Notes: generated from the letters alone by a model not told the origin. A stretch of 52,698 nucleotides of DNA from CAZAQS01 sp964486825 (GCA_964486825.1 CAZAQS010000006.1:1-52698); one strand, 5' to 3'. Positions 23,486 through 32,637 are shown, numbered from the stretch's first letter. Translations and numbers: made by a program.

Positions 23486-25510
23486 TCATGACCCTCGCCT
23501 ATCGACAATTTTCACATCGCGCGGTCCAACCAAAACAGATCGTCCTTGAGCTGCTGCGACAAGCGGCTTATCGGTAAAGTTAAGCAATATGATGTGATTT
23601 CCACGTTCTATTGCGATCAAACCCTCTGGAAGCTCAGCCAGAGGATTTACGCCAACCTGAGAAGCAAGATATGCCAGGATTGCTTCTGCCTGGTTTTCAT
23701 CAGGATACCAACCCAAGTAGAATGCCCGGCCCGCTTTGACCTTATGTTCAACCAGTGCTGCATAGGAACTGAAGGGACCAGAATTGAAGTGGGCGTGGAT
23801 ATGGAGATCAGGGTCCAGGGTCTGGGAATTGGAGATCGCAGGCATAAGAGCTTCGGCCCAGACAGTAGCAGGCCCAACCAGGCCTGGGATAGTAGAGTTA
23901 ATGTCGTAGCTGACCCCTGGCGGAAGTGAGTGCCAGTCCCTCACAGTAAAACCTACAAGCTCAAGAAAATACCCCGGCAAAGGAGTATCAATAACTCGAT
24001 TATTAAGCGTCTTAAAACCGGACCGTACACCTAACAAAACCATTCCCCCAGCTTCCGTGAATTCCTCGAGAGTGCTTGCCAATTGCTCAGTTGCTAAAAA
24101 GGCTGTCGGCACAATTACCAGCTTATATGAGGTGAGGCTCGCATCCATAGAGACAACATCGGCTGGCAGGCCAAGGCGTTGCAGGGCACGGTAATAAACA
24201 AAAAGATGGCGCATGTAGTCAAAGTCGCGATGGTGCGGCTGGAATCGAAGCGCCCAAATACTATCGTAGTCAATCAAGAAGGCAATTTCAGCATTGTGCG
24301 GTTCAATGGAGATTTCAGACATCAGCGATCGCTCTGCTTTCATCGTCTCCAAGTCTATGTAGCCGACCGAAGGCGAGGCATCGTGATGAAGCAAACCGGA
24401 GTGGAGCTGCTCTTGAGCATACAGGCCAGCCCGCCAGCGGAAATACAAGACGGCCTCGGCCCCGGAGGCCAATGCGTGCCAGGTCCACAGGCGGACCGTG
24501 CCCGGTCTTATGCCGGTATTATATTCCCCCCAGTCAACATTCCCGCACTGCTGCTCCATGATCCAGAATGGGTGGTTGAATTTGAATCCCCGCATAAGGG
24601 AGTACACCAGGCTATACATATAAGGATCCCCAACGTCAAAGGCCATCGTAGGCGGGACGCTCGAGGGTAGATAAATCGACGATCTGGATTCGGCATGGCC
24701 AGTTGGGTAAGAGCTCACCGACACGAAATCTAACGGGGAGGCAAGATCGTAATAATCCAAATCTGTGTATTGACTCATAAAATTGGTCGTAACGAGTTGG
24801 GTATCAGAGGTATACGATCGTAGGATGGATATTTGAAGTTGCAGGTAAGTCAAATATGAGTCAGAGGAAAAGCGGTAGTAGTCAAGCATGTGGCTGGGGT
24901 TGGGCTCAGCGACGGTAAGGTTGGGTGGGTCGATTTCACTCCAATCACCGTAGGTCTGGCTCCAAAAGATCGTCCCCCAGGCGTCGTTGAGGGAATCAAC
25001 AGTCCCATATTTCGCTTCCAACCATTTCCGAAACGAGGTGGCGCACGCTTCGCAATAGCAACGGGCAGTGTCATGGCAGCCAAACTCATTATCAACCTGC
25101 CAACCAGCAATAGCAGGGTGACTACCGTAGCGAGAAGCAATTGCAGTGACAATACGCTGTGTGTGCTGGTGGTAGGTTGAGTTATTTGGGCAATAGTGCC
25201 GGCGCGATCCGAAACGGCGCCGGCGACCTTGTGCATCCACCGGAAGGATATCGGGGTACGCACGGCAGAGCCATGGAGGTGGAGAAGCAGTCGGGGTACA
25301 GAGAACGACCTGAAGATCCTCGCCAGCCAACACATCAATCGCCCGATCTAGCCAATCCCAAGAGAACTCACCCTCTTTGGGCTCCATTGCAACCCAGGCA
25401 AAATCCGCAATGCGCACAAGTGAGAGGCCTGCCTGTCGCATTAACCTGGCGTCCTCTGGCCAGCGCTCCTCAGGCCAGTGTTCCGGGTAATAGCATACTC
25501 CTAATTTCAT
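23486..25510 (-). CDS. GH42 beta-galactosidase
   Basis: Intracellular beta-galactosidase of family GH42, 674 residues, releasing galactose from beta-galactosides or galacto-oligosaccharides. TIM-barrel start MKLGVCYYPEHWPEERWPED. The acid/base is E142 in GWQVDNEFGCHD and the nucleophile E319 in FWIMEQQCGNVDWG. The cysteines of the GH42 zinc site are present (C106, then C145/C151/C153/C156 in CHDTARCYCEAC). The trimerisation-type middle domain (VIVPTAFLATEQLA, then GGMVLLGVRSGF) and a small C-terminal beta domain follow. No signal peptide. AAGGATGGGA lies before ATG 25510. The pairing with GH53 upstream and a MalEFG importer downstream copies the Bacillus galactan-utilisation gene set. Confidence 0.95.
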   Translation of the reverse strand: MKLGVCYYPEHWPEERWPEDARLMRQAGLSLVRIADFAWVAMEPKEGEFSWDWLDRAIDVLAGEDLQVVLCTPTASPPPWLCRAYPDILPVDAQGRRRRFGSRRHYCPNNSTYHQHTQRIVTAIASRYGSHPAIAGWQVDNEFGCHDTARCYCEACATSFRKWLEAKYGTVDSLNDAWGTIFWSQTYGDWSEIDPPNLTVAEPNPSHMLDYYRFSSDSYLTYLQLQISILRSYTSDTQLVTTNFMSQYTDLDYYDLASPLDFVSVSSYPTGHAESRSSIYLPSSVPPTMAFDVGDPYMYSLVYSLMRGFKFNHPFWIMEQQCGNVDWGEYNTGIRPGTVRLWTWHALASGAEAVLYFRWRAGLYAQEQLHSGLLHHDASPSVGYIDLETMKAERSLMSEISIEPHNAEIAFLIDYDSIWALRFQPHHRDFDYMRHLFVYYRALQRLGLPADVVSMDASLTSYKLVIVPTAFLATEQLASTLEEFTEAGGMVLLGVRSGFKTLNNRVIDTPLPGYFLELVGFTVRDWHSLPPGVSYDINSTIPGLVGPATVWAEALMPAISNSQTLDPDLHIHAHFNSGPFSSYAALVEHKVKAGRAFYLGWYPDENQAEAILAYLASQVGVNPLAELPEGLIAIERGNHIILLNFTDKPLVAAAQGRSVLVGPRDVKIVDRRGS

Positions 25511-25602
25511 TTCCCATCCTTATCCAAATGTTTTAGGTTGTAACTGTCACGATGTCTATTCTCATCGATCCACAAGAGATTTCACCCCATTGGCTTTGTT
25601 GT

Positions 25603-26279
25603 CTATGGATTCAAATACTCTTGAAGCGTTGGCAAGGCTCGCCCCTGGAAGTCAAATAGGGCCTGGTTTTCCCAGGCATTCCCTGATTCGGGATCTGTTG
25701 AGTCCCATCCATTACCTGTCACTGCCGTCCAGGTGGCATCCCAATAGAAAACCCCCAGGCCGCGCCCATCCGGCACCGCCCGAACGATTGCCATTACATC
25801 CCTCAACATCTCGCGCTGGCCTTCTGGCGTCAATGGGTAACCAGGGTTCGCCATATCACTACTGAAGATATTGGGGTGATCGTCGCCCTCCTGGTCTGTA
25901 AATGCATATGCAGTCTCAACCACGATGACGTCTTTTTCATAACGGGCAGAGATATCGTTCAAGTTGAATTGCAATTGTCCTAAATTTCCGTGCCAATAGG
26001 GGTAGTACGAGATGCCTATCACATCAAATGGGACATCCCTCTTCACCATACTGTCGAACCACCAGCGAGCCAGATCATTATCGCCACCTTCGGCAATATG
26101 CAGCATGACAAGGGTGGAGTTGGAGCAGTCTTTCACAGCCTGGTAGCCCTCATTAAGCAAAGCGGCCAGAATATCCATANNNNNNNNNNATCCGGCCACA
26201 GCATCCCAGCATTTATCTCATTTCCTACCTGGACCATATCCGGAGGCGTCCCCTGGACCACCAGGCTATTACAGACCCA
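25603..26279 (-). CDS. GH53 endo-beta-1,4-galactanase, truncated 5' end and internal assembly gap
   Basis: C-terminal half to two-thirds of an arabinogalactan endo-beta-1,4-galactanase. Right of the gap the minus strand reads GTPPDMVQVGNEINAGMLWPD, with the acid/base Glu in GNEI. Left of it follow ILAALLNEGYQAVKD, then FDVIGISYYPYWHG and DVIVVETAYAF with the nucleophile Glu in VETAY. The two sides belong to one family; perhaps a dozen residues are lost in the gap, so frame across it is meaningless. Upstream of 26279 the frame meets stops and no N-terminal half is found, so the gene is either truly truncated or misjoined. It lies 92 nt upstream of the GH42 gene on the same strand. Confidence 0.85.
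26180..26189. other. Assembly gap (ten N) inside the GH53 gene
   Basis: Ten unknown bases, a scaffold join of arbitrary length. The protein family continues across it, so the join itself is plausible here, but its true length is unknown. Confidence 0.95.
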
Positions 26280-26394
26280 TTATTTCCACAATTATAAAGG
26301 TGTAATAGAAACTATGCAGTAATTCTCCCTGTGCAGCAAGGCGCCAGGACGATCCATTTCATTACGCAATGACAATCGGGAGAGCGAAATCCAG

Positions 26395-26400
26395 TATAAT
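26395..26400 (+). promoter_or_regulatory. -10 element of a probable leaderless promoter (DapA-family gene)
   Basis: TATAAT, then 7 nt (TCAAGAC), then ATG 26408, without any ribosome site between. ATGACA at 26369-26374 is a poor -35, with a 20-nt spacer. Confidence 0.55.
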
Positions 26401-26407
26401 TCAAGAC

Positions 26408-27328
26408 ATGCCCATACATTCCCATCTGGCAGGTGTATATGCGGCAGCAGTGACTCCCCTGCGCCCGGATTATTCACCGGACCTGGAGAGCCTCTCGCAC
26501 TTCCTGAAGTTTCTGGCGGAGAGGGGTTGTCATGGAGCGCTCCTGCTGGGCACGACAGGGGAAGGTCCTTCCTTTGCAGCTCACGAACGCCTGGCGATCT
26601 TAAAGTCCGCCCATGCCGCGCGCCCTTCGCTGCCCGGGTTCAAACTCCTGGCAGGCACCGGAACGCCCAGTTTGGAAGAGACGGTCCTCCTTACACGATC
26701 CGCCTTTGAAGCGGGAATGGATGGCGTGGTAGTCCTGCCTCCTTATTATTTCCGTAATGCCCCCCAGGAAGGGCTGTTCAAATGGTTCAGCGAGGTCATC
26801 CGGCGGGCTGTGCCTGAGGGTGGGGCTTTTCTAGGGTACCATATCCCGCCTGTTTCCGGCGTATCACTCTCAATCGAACTGCTGGCACGCTTGAAGGATA
26901 CTTTTTATGACCGCTTTGCAGGCTTGAAGGATTCTTCGGGAGATGCCGAACATGCCCAACGCTTGCAGAGCAGCTTCGGAAACGAATTGGTTGTCTTGAA
27001 CGGCAATGACCGTCTCTTCAGCCTGGCCCTGGAAGCAGGTGCATCCGGGGCCATCACCGCTCTGGCGAATATGCTCTCACCAGACCTGCGACAGGTGTGG
27101 GAAAGCCCGGCAGGCAGCCATGAACGGGGGCAGGCCCAAGAGCGGTTGAACACTGCCCGTGAAATTATGGACCGCTACCCCCCGGCTTCGTCGACCTTGA
27201 AAGCGCTGCTTGCCCGGCAGCATTCCTTCCCTGAATGGGCTGTCCGGCCGCCCTTGTTGCCTACCAGTCCCGAAACCACCGAGCAGGCGGCGCGAGAATT
27301 ATTCACGAACGGACAGGATCGTCTTTAG
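26408..27328 (+). CDS. DapA/N-acetylneuraminate lyase-family aldolase
   Basis: Class I pyruvate-dependent aldolase or lyase, 306 residues. The Schiff-base Lys is K174 in FAGLKDSSGD; the catalytic Tyr is Y144 in GYHIPP, and GTTGEGPSF is the phosphate/carboxylate loop. True DapA normally has Y-N-x-P at the YHIPP position and is near 290 residues, so a sugar-acid aldolase or dehydratase (KDG or NAL type) is as likely as dihydrodipicolinate synthase. ATG 26408 fits the family start (LAGVYAAAVTPL) and the -10 box; an upstream ATG at 26369 would include that box in the coding region. It is divergent from the galactan locus and precedes the next gene by 5 nt. Confidence 0.88.
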   Translation: MPIHSHLAGVYAAAVTPLRPDYSPDLESLSHFLKFLAERGCHGALLLGTTGEGPSFAAHERLAILKSAHAARPSLPGFKLLAGTGTPSLEETVLLTRSAFEAGMDGVVVLPPYYFRNAPQEGLFKWFSEVIRRAVPEGGAFLGYHIPPVSGVSLSIELLARLKDTFYDRFAGLKDSSGDAEHAQRLQSSFGNELVVLNGNDRLFSLALEAGASGAITALANMLSPDLRQVWESPAGSHERGQAQERLNTAREIMDRYPPASSTLKALLARQHSFPEWAVRPPLLPTSPETTEQAARELFTNGQDRL

Positions 27329-27333
27329 AGCGA

Positions 27334-29628
27334 ATGTCTGAGCAATCTCCAATTCGAAGCCCCTTGCTACCCATCGTCCTCTTGATCGGGGTTATATTTG
27401 GGCTTATTTTTGTGGCTTTCAGGGCGACCGGCGCCTTGCCTGCTTTGGAAGCCGTTGCAACCACACCCCTTTCCACGCTCGTTCCTACGCAAACGCTGAC
27501 CGTCACTCCCCTACTGTCCGAAACCCCCACTCCCCAACCAACCTGGACGATCCGGCCTACTGCCACGCCAACCCCCACCGCTACTGCAACAGTTACTCCA
27601 ACGGCAACTCTCTACCCTACTCTTACCCCGGCCCGCCCGCTTCAATTCAACGACCTGTACAGGCTTCGGGACTGGACACCGGAGTGGGCGGAGCAACTGG
27701 TTTCCTTGCTGCGAGATTATCCAGAAGCGCGCTTTCGAACTACACAAGAACGTCAGGACACTCGCTTCAATGAAGCTTATTCCTACCCAGCTTTTGCCTA
27801 TCGCGAGGCTTTGCTACGTTTCCCAGAAGACCCGGCTGCGGAATCCTGGAAGTGGAGCCTTGCATACAGTCTTGCCCGTAGTAATCATCCCGAAGCGGGA
27901 GATCTTTATGCAGAGCTGATCCTCGAGGCCCTGGAATCCGGGCAGGTTCGTATCGACAGCCTGCCGGTTTGGTTTTCAAACCAGGAGCCGCGCCTTGGCC
28001 TGGATGTCTATCCCGTCCCGGCCCAAGCAAGCGATGACGAGAGCTATATCGTGCAAATAACTGGAAGCGGAGGCGCATTTATCTGGATTTTGGAAGGGTC
28101 CGGAGGTTTCACCGGGCATGTTTTAGCCAGCCATTTTGATTTTGCCGGGCAGCTTCAAAGCGAGCTGTCGATCGGAGATTTTACAGGAGTAGGAAATACT
28201 GAGGCAGTCATCTCCTTCTCCCAAGATCCAGAAAATACCTTTCTAACGACACCACAGGCGGTCTCGTTGTCATCCACACCGCCTGAGCAGCTACCCTTCG
28301 CTGCCAGCATACCCTTCGATCTCGGAACCGGTTTCAGCGGCAACTGGCAAGTGGGCTCAGACAACGACCAGGATAACCTGCTCCAGTTTAACGCCCGCAT
28401 CCTGCCTGCATGCCCGGTTGACATTACCCGCAACTATAGCTGGAAAGGGGATGAGTTCGAGCTATTCAGCACCCACTACCAATTGGCGCCAGAGCCAAAT
28501 ATCGTGGAGTATTGTGAGATCACAGTGGAGCATGCTGCCCGCCTGTGGGGGCATGAAATTAGTGCGGAATTCATGGAGACCGTCCTGCCATATTGGCCTC
28601 CAGAGCGGCAGGTGGATGGAAGGCTTTATAGGGCGGAAGCCCGGGATGAATGGATTTACCGGTTGGGTGTGTCGCATGCCCTGGCAGGAAATCACGATAA
28701 AGCCCGAGGTTTCCTGCAGGAGATCGTTGACTTACCGTCCCAGGACAGTAGCCCCTGGGTGCAACATGCCCTTAATTTTCTGGAGGTCTACCGTTCCGAG
28801 GATGACCTGTACTCCGCCTGCATCCAATCCGTCGAATGCGATCCTCGGGCGGCCCTTGAGTACCTCACAGCGAGGATCCCTGTGGAAAGGTATGCGCGCG
28901 CCCATATCGATCTGCGCGCCTATGGGGTTGTCTTACGATCGAGCGGTTCCTTTGACTTTGACGGGAATGGAGAGGCGGAGCGTTGGTTCGTCGTACGACA
29001 TAGAGAAGGTCAAAAGCTGGAGCTTTGGATCCTGGGAAGGGGCAGGGACACGATCCATGCCCTGTTCGTAGAGGAAGCGGACACAGCTTCACCCAACTTC
29101 CGTTATTCAGACCAGGAGGCAGAACCTCCCATCGTACAGCTTCAGCTTGGGGAAGGTTTCAAGCTCGAGCATCTACCCGAAAGCGGGGAGCCTTTTATCA
29201 CCTACCATAGCGTTGAATTTGTTCCTACGACATATACCCGAGATACATTGGAAGGCGCCATCGAGGATTTATTTTCCGGTCAAGAGCCAGCCGAGGTCTT
29301 GAGAACCTTGGAAAACCTGGAAGAGTCCGAGCGCTTCAACTGCCTCAATTTCCGGATCTGTGATCGCTTCTATTATGTGTTGGGGTTGGCTTACGAGTTA
29401 AACGGCAGAGAAAGGGAGGCCATCGATACCTATGTCAAATTGTGGTGGGAAAATCGAGACAGCCCGTTTACCACTATGGCGCGCTTGAAACTCGAACCGA
29501 TCATCCGTTCGACCCTCGTTCCTACGCCCAGGACCGGCACCCCTGGAGCATACCCGCCGCCTGCCACGCCGCCTACCGGACCATACCCGGCGCCTGTGTT
29601 TACCCCATCTCCCTACCCCCCTCCATAA
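27334..29628 (+). CDS. Large membrane-anchored protein with Thr/Pro linker and repeat-like domain
   Basis: A 764-residue exported protein not assigned to a family. One N-terminal helix (LLPIVLLIGVIFGLIFVAF, about 10-30) anchors it; a PTATPTPTATATVTPTAT-type linker covers about 50-100. The large outer part has helix-turn-helix repeats of TPR character (FPEDPAAESWKWSLAYSLARS; YRLGVSHALAGNHDKARGFLQEI; FYYVLGLAYELNGREREAIDTYVKLWW) alternating with beta-rich segments carrying D-x-D-x-N-G motifs (FDFDGNGEAERWF), and the tail is Pro/Tyr-rich (TPSPYPPP). ATG 27334 follows the aldolase stop by 5 nt, so they are probably co-transcribed. A role in surface structure or polymer binding is a guess. Confidence 0.75.
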   Translation: MSEQSPIRSPLLPIVLLIGVIFGLIFVAFRATGALPALEAVATTPLSTLVPTQTLTVTPLLSETPTPQPTWTIRPTATPTPTATATVTPTATLYPTLTPARPLQFNDLYRLRDWTPEWAEQLVSLLRDYPEARFRTTQERQDTRFNEAYSYPAFAYREALLRFPEDPAAESWKWSLAYSLARSNHPEAGDLYAELILEALESGQVRIDSLPVWFSNQEPRLGLDVYPVPAQASDDESYIVQITGSGGAFIWILEGSGGFTGHVLASHFDFAGQLQSELSIGDFTGVGNTEAVISFSQDPENTFLTTPQAVSLSSTPPEQLPFAASIPFDLGTGFSGNWQVGSDNDQDNLLQFNARILPACPVDITRNYSWKGDEFELFSTHYQLAPEPNIVEYCEITVEHAARLWGHEISAEFMETVLPYWPPERQVDGRLYRAEARDEWIYRLGVSHALAGNHDKARGFLQEIVDLPSQDSSPWVQHALNFLEVYRSEDDLYSACIQSVECDPRAALEYLTARIPVERYARAHIDLRAYGVVLRSSGSFDFDGNGEAERWFVVRHREGQKLELWILGRGRDTIHALFVEEADTASPNFRYSDQEAEPPIVQLQLGEGFKLEHLPESGEPFITYHSVEFVPTTYTRDTLEGAIEDLFSGQEPAEVLRTLENLEESERFNCLNFRICDRFYYVLGLAYELNGREREAIDTYVKLWWENRDSPFTTMARLKLEPIIRSTLVPTPRTGTPGAYPPPATPPTGPYPAPVFTPSPYPPP

Positions 29629-29642
29629 GGCTTGACTTTGTT

Positions 29643-30518
29643 ATGGATTTGCCACGCGCGAAATGGCGCTTGATCCTCTCCACCCCAGCTCGGGGATCCT
29701 GGAATATGGCTGTTGACGAAGCCATCCTGGAAGCTGCCGGAAGTGGCCTGGCGCCCCCCACTCTCAGACTGTACAGTTGGTCTCCGCCCTGTCTCTCGCT
29801 TGGTTTTCGACAACCCCTGGCTGATGTTGATTCCGAAGCTCTACTAAGTCGCGGCTGGGAGATCGTGCGCAGGCCGACAGGAGGGCGCTCGATCTTGCAC
29901 ACTGACGAGCTGACCTATTCGGTTTGCGGGCCTTTCTCTGAACCGCGCCTGGCTGGCAGCGTTATAGAAAGCTACCGCAGGCTCTCCGCGGCCTTGCTGG
30001 ATGCCTTGCACAGCTTGAACATCCCCGCTCAAACTCATCCAGAATTATCAAAACTTGTAGGAGCAGAAAACAACTCTCCTGGAGGAGGGACAACCGGACC
30101 GGTTTGTTTCGAAGTTCCCTCCAGCTACGAGATTACGGCGAAGGGAAAAAAATTGATCGGCAGCGCTCAGTCGCGAAAACGTGAGGGGGTTTTACAACAC
30201 GGCTCCCTGCCCCTTCAGGGTGACCTGACTCGTATAACCCAGGTACTGGTATTCCCCGAGCAGGCTGGAGGCCAGCCAGGTGGGGAAACAGCGCGTGAGC
30301 GAGCTGCCCGGAGGCTATTGGAGCGAGCCATCACGGCTGAAGAGTGCCTGGGACAACCTTTAGCCTGGGAGATAGCGGCTCAGGCTTTTATAGCCGGGTT
30401 TGCCGGGACCTTAAATTTAGAGCTGCAAGAAGAGGAATTGACACCCGGGGAAATTCGTAGGGCTGAGGAGCTGGTGAGGATTAAATACGCACACCCCGAT
30501 TGGACCAGTAAGGCTTAG
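29643..30518 (+). CDS. lipM: Octanoyltransferase LipM-type / lipoate-protein ligase A family
   Basis: Cofactor transferase moving octanoyl (or lipoyl) groups to carrier proteins such as GcvH or E2 domains. The 291-residue sequence has the biotin/lipoate ligase fold: MAVDEAIL, LRLYSWSPPCLSLGF, RRPTGGRSILHTDELTYSV, and the lysine loop KGKKLIGSAQSRKREGVLQHGS (K170). A Cys at 155 (PVCFEVPSSYEI) sits where the LipM catalytic cysteine lies, which favours octanoyltransferase over ATP-dependent ligase. A Gly/Ser-rich insert precedes it. ATG 29643 is 15 nt after the previous stop and matches the family start (RLILSTPARGSWNMAVDEA). Confidence 0.87.
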   Translation: MDLPRAKWRLILSTPARGSWNMAVDEAILEAAGSGLAPPTLRLYSWSPPCLSLGFRQPLADVDSEALLSRGWEIVRRPTGGRSILHTDELTYSVCGPFSEPRLAGSVIESYRRLSAALLDALHSLNIPAQTHPELSKLVGAENNSPGGGTTGPVCFEVPSSYEITAKGKKLIGSAQSRKREGVLQHGSLPLQGDLTRITQVLVFPEQAGGQPGGETARERAARRLLERAITAEECLGQPLAWEIAAQAFIAGFAGTLNLELQEEELTPGEIRRAEELVRIKYAHPDWTSKA

Positions 30519-30546
30519 CACTTGTTCAAGGGAATCGAATACAAGT

Positions 30547-31251
30547 TTAATCTTGCGCTACAGGCACCGGGTCAAGGAAAATCACGTCCGGGTAGCCCAG
30601 GTTGGTGAAGAGTCGATATAGGAAGCTTTCAGCGTTATCCTGCGCCATTTCCAGGACTCCCCCTTCCAGGGCTGCACTTTCTATCTCCTGCTCGGCTACC
30701 CTGCGAGCCGCTGTTTCCAGGTGGACATCCCCCCTGGTTAATGCGCCCCGAGAGCGGTCGTAAACATAGGAGCGTTCGTTATCCACGGAAGCAATGAAGA
30801 TCTCGGCTTCAGGCAGGCGTACATACAGGACCCCATCCCGCACCTCCAAATCCTGGGGTTCCATCTTTTCGAGGTCCACCCCTGCCAGGACCACCCCGTG
30901 TGCCACAAACAAAAGCCGGTCGCCAAACAGGAAACCGAATGTACCCTGTCCAATCTCGGCAGTAATGACCTTCTCCACAGAATACTGGATCGTCTCCAGC
31001 CGTGCCAGGCTGCGTACCTCGGAGATAATCGTGACCGGATCGGGAAGCACCGTTGGTGTTGGATTGAGGAACTGCGAGATCTGCGTGCTGAGGCCGCTGG
31101 TGACATCGCTGACCGGCTGGATGGCTTGCTGGGCCCGGCGAGCGCTCTCCCGAACGGCAAAAATGATCGCAAAGCCAACGATGCTGAAGATCAATAAAAT
31201 TCCAATCACCAACACCCAGGCTCTAATATTTCCATCCCTTGATTCATTCAT
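30547..31251 (-). CDS. DUF4230 membrane-anchored protein
   Basis: A 234-residue protein with one N-terminal helix (WVLVIGILLIFSIVGFAIIFAV) and a DUF4230 domain (about 75-230; SLARLETIQYSVEKVITAE, HGVVLAGVDLEKM, VRLPEAEIFIASVDNERSYVYDR). The domain is outside the membrane in known members and has no assigned function. A short TPTVLPDP linker separates helix and domain. ATG 31251 is chosen: TATAAT ends exactly 7 nt upstream with no ribosome site, consistent with a leaderless message. It converges with lipM (28-nt gap). Confidence 0.83.
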   Translation of the reverse strand: MNESRDGNIRAWVLVIGILLIFSIVGFAIIFAVRESARRAQQAIQPVSDVTSGLSTQISQFLNPTPTVLPDPVTIISEVRSLARLETIQYSVEKVITAEIGQGTFGFLFGDRLLFVAHGVVLAGVDLEKMEPQDLEVRDGVLYVRLPEAEIFIASVDNERSYVYDRSRGALTRGDVHLETAARRVAEQEIESAALEGGVLEMAQDNAESFLYRLFTNLGYPDVIFLDPVPVAQD

Positions 31252-31258
31252 AGAATTA

Positions 31259-31264
31259 ATTATA
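31259..31264 (-). promoter_or_regulatory. -10 element of a probable leaderless promoter (DUF4230 gene)
   Basis: TATAAT on the minus strand, then 7 nt (TAATTCT), then ATG 31251. TTGTCG lies 19 nt upstream of the -10 as a weak -35. Confidence 0.55.
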
Positions 31265-31381
31265 CTTGATCCGCTAGCAATAGCGACAAGCCACAAAATA
31301 AGTGGTGGATAAGCGCTCGGAGCTTAAACATGCAAAATTCATTAGACGCTCTACTGGTTACGTAAATATTACAAGGTGATC

Positions 31382-31666
31382 ATGCCTGTCGGACTGCTTA
31401 ATTTACATCTCCTCATTCCTGGCTGTACATCTCTAAAGGAAAAGAGAAGCCGCTTGAAGCCTCTCCTTACCCGCTTACACAGGGAATTCAATGTGTCAGT
31501 GGCTGAAATGGATTTACAAGACTCCTGGCAAGAGGCCATCCTGGTGTGTGCGTGGGTGAGCAACGACAACGCCCATGTCCAACGCTCCCTTCAGAAAGTT
31601 GGCCATTGGATTGAGACATCCTGGCCGGATGTGACCGTGTTGGATGACCGGATCGAAATGATCTAA
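31382..31666 (+). CDS. DUF503 (YlxP-like) small protein
   Basis: A 94-residue protein of the DUF503/YlxP family, often encoded near ribosome-binding factor A genes, though not here. Typical sequence: the first strand MPVGLLNLHLLIPGCTSLKEKRS, the Lys-rich SLKEKR motif, FNVSVAEMDLQDSWQEAILVCAWVSND and the C-terminal LDDRIEMI. AAGGTGAT lies just upstream of ATG 31382; GTG 31376 would add two residues. It converges with the TPR gene (33-nt gap). Function is unknown. Confidence 0.87.
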   Translation: MPVGLLNLHLLIPGCTSLKEKRSRLKPLLTRLHREFNVSVAEMDLQDSWQEAILVCAWVSNDNAHVQRSLQKVGHWIETSWPDVTVLDDRIEMI

Positions 31667-31699
31667 AGTGTGCGTACCTTAATGCAAGGTTGCGTGTTC

Positions 31700-32305
31700 T
31701 TATTTTAGAGCCGATTTCTTTAGCGCAGCTTCAGCTCTCCTAGCATACTCGGATATGGGCCAGGTTTCTAGAACCGAATGGAACTCATCTTGAGCCTTTG
31801 CATCCATCTCTTTGCGCAAATAAGCGACGCCGAGGTTGTAATGTGCAGCAGCCTCATACTTTACTCCCAATTCCCCCTGCCCCGCCTTAGCCAGTATCTC
31901 CTTGAAGATGGAAATTGCTTCTTCCAGCAGTCCCTGCTGCAATCGTAACGTACCAATATTGATCCTCAGGATTGTGCGGTTAGTTCGGTCAGGAAAAAGA
32001 CTCTCACCCAACCTATAGATCTGCTCGGCCTGCGAGAATTTACCCATGCGGGCGAAAAAATTGGCGGCTTCGACAGATATACGAACTCGCATCGTAACCA
32101 GGTAGAGCAGCAATAAGAAGAACACCGGGTGAATTTCCCCTGGAATCGAGGCGCTGAGAGCGGTCGAGATCAATGTGATCCCTACTGCTTCGATTGCAAA
32201 TTGAACAGAAAGTCCTTCCCTACGAAGGAGCGACAGGAGCCCAAAAAGGACTACATATGAAAACCCAAGGAATAGGATCAATATGGGTGAATCAAAAGTT
32301 AGCAT
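31700..32305 (-). CDS. TPR protein with N-terminal membrane helices
   Basis: A 201-residue protein. Two or three N-terminal helices (LILFLGFSYVVLFGLLSLL; FAIEAVGITLISTALSASI; IHPVFFLLLLYLVTMRV) are followed by about three TPR units (FFARMGKFSQAEQIYRLGESLFP; INIGTLRLQQGLLEEAISIFKEIL; HYNLGVAYLRKEMDAKAQDEFHSVLE). The TPR part would lie in the cytosol and bind a partner protein. GGAGGT lies 6 nt before ATG 32305. Divergent from cstA across a 450-bp gap. Confidence 0.8.
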   Translation of the reverse strand: MLTFDSPILILFLGFSYVVLFGLLSLLRREGLSVQFAIEAVGITLISTALSASIPGEIHPVFFLLLLYLVTMRVRISVEAANFFARMGKFSQAEQIYRLGESLFPDRTNRTILRINIGTLRLQQGLLEEAISIFKEILAKAGQGELGVKYEAAAHYNLGVAYLRKEMDAKAQDEFHSVLETWPISEYARRAEAALKKSALK

Positions 32306-32487
32306 TTTGGGACCTCCATGTTTTATGTAACCTAACCATTATGATAGTGTACATTTGACTCGAGCAGTATTAAAAATATATAATCTAATTGTCGGGAATT
32401 CGCTTAAAGTATCTATCTAGACAAGATTCTTCCTGCCTACCACATAATTATAGACCAATAAAAGGATCGTAATAAAAGAGGCTTTTC

Positions 32488-32520
32488 AGGATTTACCGGG
32501 AACCCATCCCGGAGAATCCT
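32488..32520. other. Perfectly paired hairpin in the cstA leader region
   Basis: AGGATT pairs with AATCCT and CCGGGA with TCCCGG, with a 2x2 internal loop and an ACCCA loop. A smaller hairpin (AAAAG AGG CTTTT, 32475-32486) precedes it. No T run follows on either strand, so it is not an ordinary terminator; an RNA element is possible. Confidence 0.5.
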
Positions 32521-32583
32521 AATTAAAAAATAAACCAGGTCCGAGCGGGGTTGATGGCCTTGGGATTGCAGATGCTGGCAATA

Positions 32584-32613
32584 GTTGCTTGGCAACTAAA
32601 GTTGCTTGGCAAC
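32584..32613. repeat. Two direct copies of a palindrome, GTTGCTTGGCAAC
   Basis: The 13-bp dyad GTTGC-TTG-GCAAC occurs at 32584-32596 and again at 32601-32613, 17 bp start to start. Tandem dyads of this size look like operator half-sites or two small RNA hairpins, located about 145-170 bp before cstA. The next bases (TTCAATTGCC) weakly echo the arm. Confidence 0.6.
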
Positions 32614-32637
32614 TTCAATTGCCTGACATCTGAAAGG

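Noticed and set aside
26369..26407. Upstream ATG start for the DapA-family gene
   Set aside because: It would put the TATAAT box inside the coding sequence and adds residues foreign to the family.
32584..32613. Two GTTGCTTGGCAAC copies as a CRISPR-like array
   Set aside because: Only two 13-bp copies with a 4-bp gap, no further repeats and no cas genes; operator or hairpin fits better.
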